Assembly (NCBI RefSeq): GCF_013336795.1
Contig: NZ_JAAFZT010000003.1
Location: 90,132 to 154,131, forward strand
Source: Alteripontixanthobacter muriae
GTDB lineage: Bacteria > Pseudomonadota > Alphaproteobacteria > Sphingomonadales > Sphingomonadaceae
Direction of reading: 5' to 3'
Length of the DNA stretch: 64,000 nucleotides
Positions 60,594 through 64,000 of the stretch are shown one piece after another. The notes below the pieces were generated by a model. It saw nothing but the letters and a program-made list of their open reading frames with translations, searched no databases and was not told the origin of the DNA. Position numbers and translations under genes: made by a program. Numbering within the stretch: the first letter of the stretch is position 1; the number at the start of each line of letters is the position of its first letter.

Positions 60594-61750
60594 GTAAACA
60601 AGCTTGCGATGCCGTTGGAAATACGTTGCAAAAATGAAGCCTTCTCGGCAGATCTTGCTGCGAAGAGTGGGACTGAGAACGGCTCCATGCCTTCAATGGA
60701 AATATCAAGTTCCGCAACCTTCTCCCCCTCCTTGACAGGCGCGCGCAGGGGTCCTTCATACGCAAGCGAGACACTGATGTCGGGATCGCTGCCTTTCGGT
60801 ACCGTTATCCTTAACGGCCCTGCAGCCTTCAACGGCATGACGCCTGCGTCCGCATCCTGGAGACGTGCCTGAGCAATAACTGCATCGTTTTCGAACAGAC
60901 GCCTGCTTTCGAACGCATCGAAGCCCCATTCCATGAAACTTATCGCAGCGCGATTGCGGATGCTCGCCCGGTCTGCACCCGCAACCACGATCGCCAGACG
61001 GCGCGGCCCTCGCTGGGCCGTTCCAAGGTAAGTGTAACCGGCATCGTTCGTGAAGCCGGTCTTGATTCCGTCGGCCCCTTCGACCCTGCCGATCAGGGGA
61101 TCGTGATTGACCTGGGCGATACCACCGTAGTCGTATCCTTCCTGGCCGATGAAGTGCCGGAACTTCTCCGGATGCCGCTTGATCAAGGCCGATGCGAGGC
61201 GCACGAGATCATTGGCCGAAACGAAAGTGCGCCCCTCGTCAGGAAAGCCGTTGGGTGAGTAGAAACGGCTGTCCCGCATCCCGATTTCCGCGGCCTTTGC
61301 ATTCATCATGTCCGTCCAAGCATTGACCGAGCCTGCGGCCCCTTCCGCCAGGACGACGGAACCGTCATTGGCAGAGACGGTCGTGATGCCATGCAACAAC
61401 TGATCGACCGTGATCCTCGCATTCTCGTCCAGAAACATGGTGGAACCCACCCGGTGCCAGTTCTCATAAGCGTTGCTGCTCATGGTGAAGATCTGCGCAA
61501 GGTCGATTTTGCCAGCATCAATGAGTTCGAAAGCGAGGAAGGTCGTCATGACTTTCGTGACGGATGCGGGCATGAATCGCCTGTCAGGATCACGTGCAAA
61601 CAAGGTCTGCCCGCTGGACAGATCGACCATTAATGCGACAGGTATCTCCTGCGGATCAGGCACTCCGTATTCGGAGTTTTGAGCCGACGCAGGCAAAGTC
61701 GCGAAGAATAGGCAAGCCGTTCCCAGCGCAAATTTCAATGATAGTCTCAA
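60590..61750 (-). CDS. D-alanyl-D-alanine carboxypeptidase (PBP5/PBP6 class)
   Basis: Trims the terminal D-Ala of peptidoglycan stems in the periplasm. The protein has 386 residues with a signal peptide (about 1-23, ending A-S-A). Penicillin-binding motifs are S-x-x-K in PASVTKVMT (about 60-68), S-x-N in TVSANDG (about 122), and KTG in DGIKTGFT (about 230). A C-terminal beta domain and amphipathic anchor helix follow, so it stays at the inner membrane surface. tmk overlaps its stop. Confidence 0.94.
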   Translation of the reverse strand: MRLSLKFALGTACLFFATLPASAQNSEYGVPDPQEIPVALMVDLSSGQTLFARDPDRRFMPASVTKVMTTFLAFELIDAGKIDLAQIFTMSSNAYENWHRVGSTMFLDENARITVDQLLHGITTVSANDGSVVLAEGAAGSVNAWTDMMNAKAAEIGMRDSRFYSPNGFPDEGRTFVSANDLVRLASALIKRHPEKFRHFIGQEGYDYGGIAQVNHDPLIGRVEGADGIKTGFTNDAGYTYLGTAQRGPRRLAIVVAGADRASIRNRAAISFMEWGFDAFESRRLFENDAVIAQARLQDADAGVMPLKAAGPLRITVPKGSDPDISVSLAYEGPLRAPVKEGEKVAELDISIEGMEPFSVPLFAARSAEKASFLQRISNGIASLFT

Positions 61751-61989
61751 TTTCGCTCCTGCCCCAAAAACTTAAATGGGGGACTGATCTGCGTCATGCG
61801 AACGCGGCAGTGCTATAACCTGTCGCTCCTGCCTTGGCGATAGAGCACGGGCCTCGGCAGGAGGCAAACGCCGGCACAAGTTTAGCGACTTGGGCATGCT
61901 CGCATGCAAGAACGGGTGGCGAACCACGCCTACATCAGGACGCAAACTCCACTGACCCTTTCCACCAGCGAATTGTCTCCCGCCGAAGC

Positions 61990-63012
61990 TTATCCCGCAA
62001 TCTCATCGGCTAGGAGGCCAACACTCATCGCATAATAGTTTGAGCAATTATATTCGAGAATAACCCGGTAATTCGCAGTCAGAAGCCAGGCTGGCGACCC
62101 TGCACCATCAGGCTGGAACAGAGAAACCATGACGTCATCAGCGAGATATTCCTGAGGCTGCACACCGAGCGCGCGCCACTCGGCCACAGTGCGCCACTGA
62201 CTATGACGTTCATGTACCCGGGGGCAGACCGGCGCGACAATCTCGTTGTCCAGAGTGCCAAGCTCGAGTCCGGAAGGAACAGAGGCGCGAACCCCCCAGG
62301 GCTGCCCCGTGCGCCATCCGGCATCCCGGAAATAATTTGCGATGGAATAAAGGGTATCGACCCGGTTATTGAAGATATCTGCCCGCCCGTCTCCGTCACC
62401 ATCGATCGCAAGCCTCAAATAGACACTGGGGAGGAACTGGGGATTTCCAAATGCTCCTGCCCAGCTGCCCACAAGCTGCGACCGGTCGAAGCCTCTGTCG
62501 GCAATCTTGAGAAGATCGACGAACTCCTGCTCGAACAGGTCGCGGCGGCGCCCTTCCCATGCCAGTGTGGCAAGGGATCGCGCGAGGTCGAAGTTACCCT
62601 TGTAACTGCCGTAATTCGTTTCGTGCCCCCAGATCGCCACGAGGATCTCGGCAGGTACGCCAAACTGCTTTTCCGCACCTTCGGCATAGCTGCGCACGGA
62701 AGATAGGGTGCGACGGCCTCCACTTATTCGGGCGCTATCGACATGCGTGGCGATATAAGGGGCGAGGCGCGGATAACCTGTCCCCGAAGACGATCCCGGC
62801 TGACCTTCGTCAAGCTCGATCACCCGCTGATTGGGGGTGAGATCATAAGTCATACGCTGGATGGTCTGATCGCTCACCCCCTCCGCACGAGCTCGTGCGA
62901 TAAGCAACTGCTTGTAGGCATCGAAGGACATGTCTTGTCCAGATGCCGGTGCCGGCGACAGTGTTGCCAAGCTGGCGGAAAGGGCGATGATGATTGCTGG
63001 GATTGTTTTCAT
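61990..63012 (-). CDS. Membrane-bound lytic murein transglycosylase B-like
   Basis: Cleaves the glycan strand of peptidoglycan with 1,6-anhydro product. The protein has 340 residues and a signal peptide (about 1-25, SPAPASGQ) without a clear lipobox Cys, so it is likely soluble in the periplasm. The catalytic Glu is in AIWGHETNYGSYKGNFD (about 127-143). AWAGAFGNPQFLPSVYLRLAIDGDGDGRAD carries the family QFLPS motif. A gap of 239 bases separates it from dacA; no rlpA is seen between them. Confidence 0.92.
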   Translation of the reverse strand: MKTIPAIIIALSASLATLSPAPASGQDMSFDAYKQLLIARARAEGVSDQTIQRMTYDLTPNQRVIELDEGQPGSSSGTGYPRLAPYIATHVDSARISGGRRTLSSVRSYAEGAEKQFGVPAEILVAIWGHETNYGSYKGNFDLARSLATLAWEGRRRDLFEQEFVDLLKIADRGFDRSQLVGSWAGAFGNPQFLPSVYLRLAIDGDGDGRADIFNNRVDTLYSIANYFRDAGWRTGQPWGVRASVPSGLELGTLDNEIVAPVCPRVHERHSQWRTVAEWRALGVQPQEYLADDVMVSLFQPDGAGSPAWLLTANYRVILEYNCSNYYAMSVGLLADEIAG

Positions 63013-63142
63013 GGAGCTTTCGTTGCCGCAGTTCGATCTGGTCCATCAACGGATAAGTTCTGTAAAGGCTCCGCCCAAGCTACAGGATGAATGCAGAAAC
63101 GGGTGACAACCGGAAATTGTGCGACTAGGCCCTCATCCGCGC

Positions 63143-63232
63143 GGACAGGTGGCTGAGCGGTTGAAAGCACCGGTCTTGAAAACCGGCAAGGGTGCAAGCC
63201 CTTCGTGGGTTCGAATCCCACCCTGTCCGCCA
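63143..63232 (+). tRNA. tRNA-Ser (anticodon TGA)
   Basis: A 90-base class II tRNA with acceptor GGACAGG/CCTGTCC and discriminator G. The anticodon stem CCGGT/ACCGG has loop CTTGAAA (anticodon TGA), followed by a long variable arm, GGTTCGAATCC T loop and encoded CCA. Confidence 0.97.
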
Positions 63233-63585
63233 AATCTCCTTGAAATGTTTCAATTTTTTCTAGGGTGAGGCTTCGGCTCCCATAACCGCTCCCCGATAAC
63301 AGGCTTGCTAGCATACGTTTAAAGTGTGATCTGACCCTTGGGCACCTTGCCGCTGTGGCTTAGTAGGTAGCGAGCCGCCGCTCGGCCTCCGCAGATCACC
63401 CGCCGAGCTTCCAAGCGTTGCGGTTACCCTTAGTCGCGCCGGTGTTTGTGCCGCCGTCGCGTCATCTAAGCGCAAAAAACGCCGGCGCGCGCTCTTCTTG
63501 AAGCCCCGTTCGCAAAATACCCTTGGCAAGGTAAGAGATTCTATTAACATAGGTTGGTAAGACGTAAAACGCTTGGGAGGGCGGG
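63233..63585 (+). other. 353-base stretch behind tRNA-Ser without a recognised gene
   Basis: Holds the tRNA-Ser terminator, then sequence with no supported ORF. Frames here (63308-63550 reverse) are basic and low in complexity. No integrase or flanking direct repeat was found, though such tRNA 3' ends are common insertion sites. Confidence 0.4.
63240..63259 (+). terminator. Probable terminator of tRNA-Ser
   Basis: TTGAA (63240-63244) pairs with TTCAA (63249-63253), followed by T6. The stem is short and AU-rich, but the T tract and the position 8 bases behind the CCA end support it. Confidence 0.55.
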
Positions 63586-63690
63586 ATGCAACGAGAACTT
63601 ACGAACCAGAAGAGCCTGCTCATCGCCGCAATTGTGAACGGAGGGCTTTGGCTGGTGCTCGGCGGGGTAGCCTGGAGGCTTTTCTCCTAA
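63586..63690 (+). CDS. Candidate 34-residue membrane peptide
   Basis: ATG at 63586 preceded by GGGAGG at five bases spacing, a strong ribosome site. It encodes MQRELTNQKSLLIAAIVNGG and 14 further residues ending W-R-L-F-S, with one hydrophobic segment (about 11-30) that could span the membrane. No family is recognised. Confidence 0.5.
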   Translation: MQRELTNQKSLLIAAIVNGGLWLVLGGVAWRLFS

Positions 63691-63762
63691 AGCCCTCGCG
63701 GGTCCGATCGCCGCCGAAAGTGCAGGTGTCCGACGCCGGATAAATAGCGGATCTAAGGACAG

Positions 63763-63792
63763 CAAAACGCCGCCAGTCGAGGCGGGCGGCGT
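63763..63792 (-). terminator. Intrinsic terminator of the PEP-CTERM gene
   Basis: On the reverse strand ACGCCGCC/GGCGGCGT form an eight-base stem around a ten-base loop, followed by TTTT. It lies 20 bases behind the stop codon at 63812-63814. Confidence 0.75.
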
Positions 63793-63811
63793 AGAGCTAT
63801 AATGGAGCGTA

Positions 63812-64000
63812 TCAGTTGTAGGAAACGTGAAGTCTGCGAGTAACGGTCTTGTCTTTCCGGCGACGCATAGCGAAGCCGATGGCGCCGAAGCCAAACAGCA
63901 TCATTGCCCATGTAGTGGGTTCCGGAACTGCAGGGGTCGAGCCTGTGTTGAAGAAGGTGATGTGTGAGAATGAGTCACTGCCCGCGCTGAACCCAACGCC
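63812..64000 (-). CDS. PEPxxWA-CTERM sorting domain protein, C-terminal end only
   Basis: The reverse strand is open from the window edge to the stop at 63812-63814 and encodes the last 62 residues. After a Ser/Thr-rich stretch, the signal is V-P-E-P-T-T-W-A-M-M-L, then a hydrophobic FGFGAIGFAMRRRK and a longer basic tail than usual (DKTVTRRLHVSYN). This is the PEPxxWA-type PEP-CTERM sorting signal frequent in sphingomonads, recognised by an exosortase and linked to exopolysaccharide or surface export. The N-terminal function is outside the window. Confidence 0.85.
   Translation of the reverse strand, partial: GVGFSAGSDSFSHITFFNTGSTPAVPEPTTWAMMLFGFGAIGFAMRRRKDKTVTRRLHVSYN

Noticed and set aside
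63143..63232. Integrated element at tRNA-Ser
   Set aside because: No integrase and no repeated tRNA 3' end is seen downstream in the window.
63308..63894. Two reverse frames behind tRNA-Ser
   Set aside because: Low-complexity translations without ribosome sites; one runs through the terminator and the PEP-CTERM gene end.

Overview
The window is GC-rich and densely coded, with many neighbouring genes joined by ATGA, GTGA or TGATG overlaps. Gene content points to an alphaproteobacterium of the order Sphingomonadales, probably Erythrobacteraceae-like. The evidence is the dusB-ntrB-ntrC-ntrY-ntrX-hfq-hflX-mazG order, an alphaproteobacterial SOS box (GTTC-N7-GTTC) in front of lexA, an IspDF fusion, folate-dependent TrmFO, a lipoyl-PdhB fusion, a large isocitrate lyase next to a RamB-like regulator, and a PEPxxWA C-terminal sorting signal. 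The species assignment is inference. No phage, insertion sequence, CRISPR array or rRNA is visible, so this looks like core chromosome.

Layout. 1-3337: partial gltX and, divergently, a comEC gene broken by frameshifts. 3357-12431: a long leftward block of ppiD-like foldase, trpE, a lipoprotein glycosidase, trpG, trpD, trpC, moaC, moeA and then lexA with its own SOS-controlled promoter. 12656-17800: rightward housekeeping genes (tpiA, secG, pyrG, grxC, nitrilase, DUF1178, tRNA-Arg). 18214-21361: aceA and a divergent RamB-like regulator with an inverted-repeat operator between them. 21362-24083: mscS, a VOC protein and hppD, closed by a strong terminator. 24256-27374: ftsB-like gene and pdhA-pdhB.

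27401-32926: six coupled genes for TadE/TadG-type minor pilins, one with a von Willebrand A domain and one with a frameshift; the Tad ATPase and secretin genes are not in the window. 33082-45501: mixed housekeeping genes (squalene/phytoene-synthase-like protein, EF-hand protein, trmFO, YhhN, gyrA, TPR protein, NYN-domain protein, carbonic anhydrase, lipA, ratA, cinA, ispDF). 45579-54891: dusB and the two nitrogen two-component systems NtrBC and NtrYX, followed by hfq and hflX. Three evenly spaced palindromes lie before ntrY, and Hfq carries two complete Sm-like domains in one chain. 54899-63012 (leftward): mazG, a 55-residue membrane protein, an MBL hydrolase, tatD, metG, holB, tmk, a D,D-carboxypeptidase and a lytic transglycosylase. 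63143-64000: tRNA-Ser, a sparsely coded stretch with a 34-residue candidate ORF, and the 3' end of a PEP-CTERM gene.

The observations most worth following are the tandem-domain Hfq, the phased palindromes before ntrY, the glycosidase inside the trp operon, the coupled pilin cluster, and three one-base homopolymer frameshifts that could be sequencing undercalls or real mutations. I did not find a clearly new multi-gene system.
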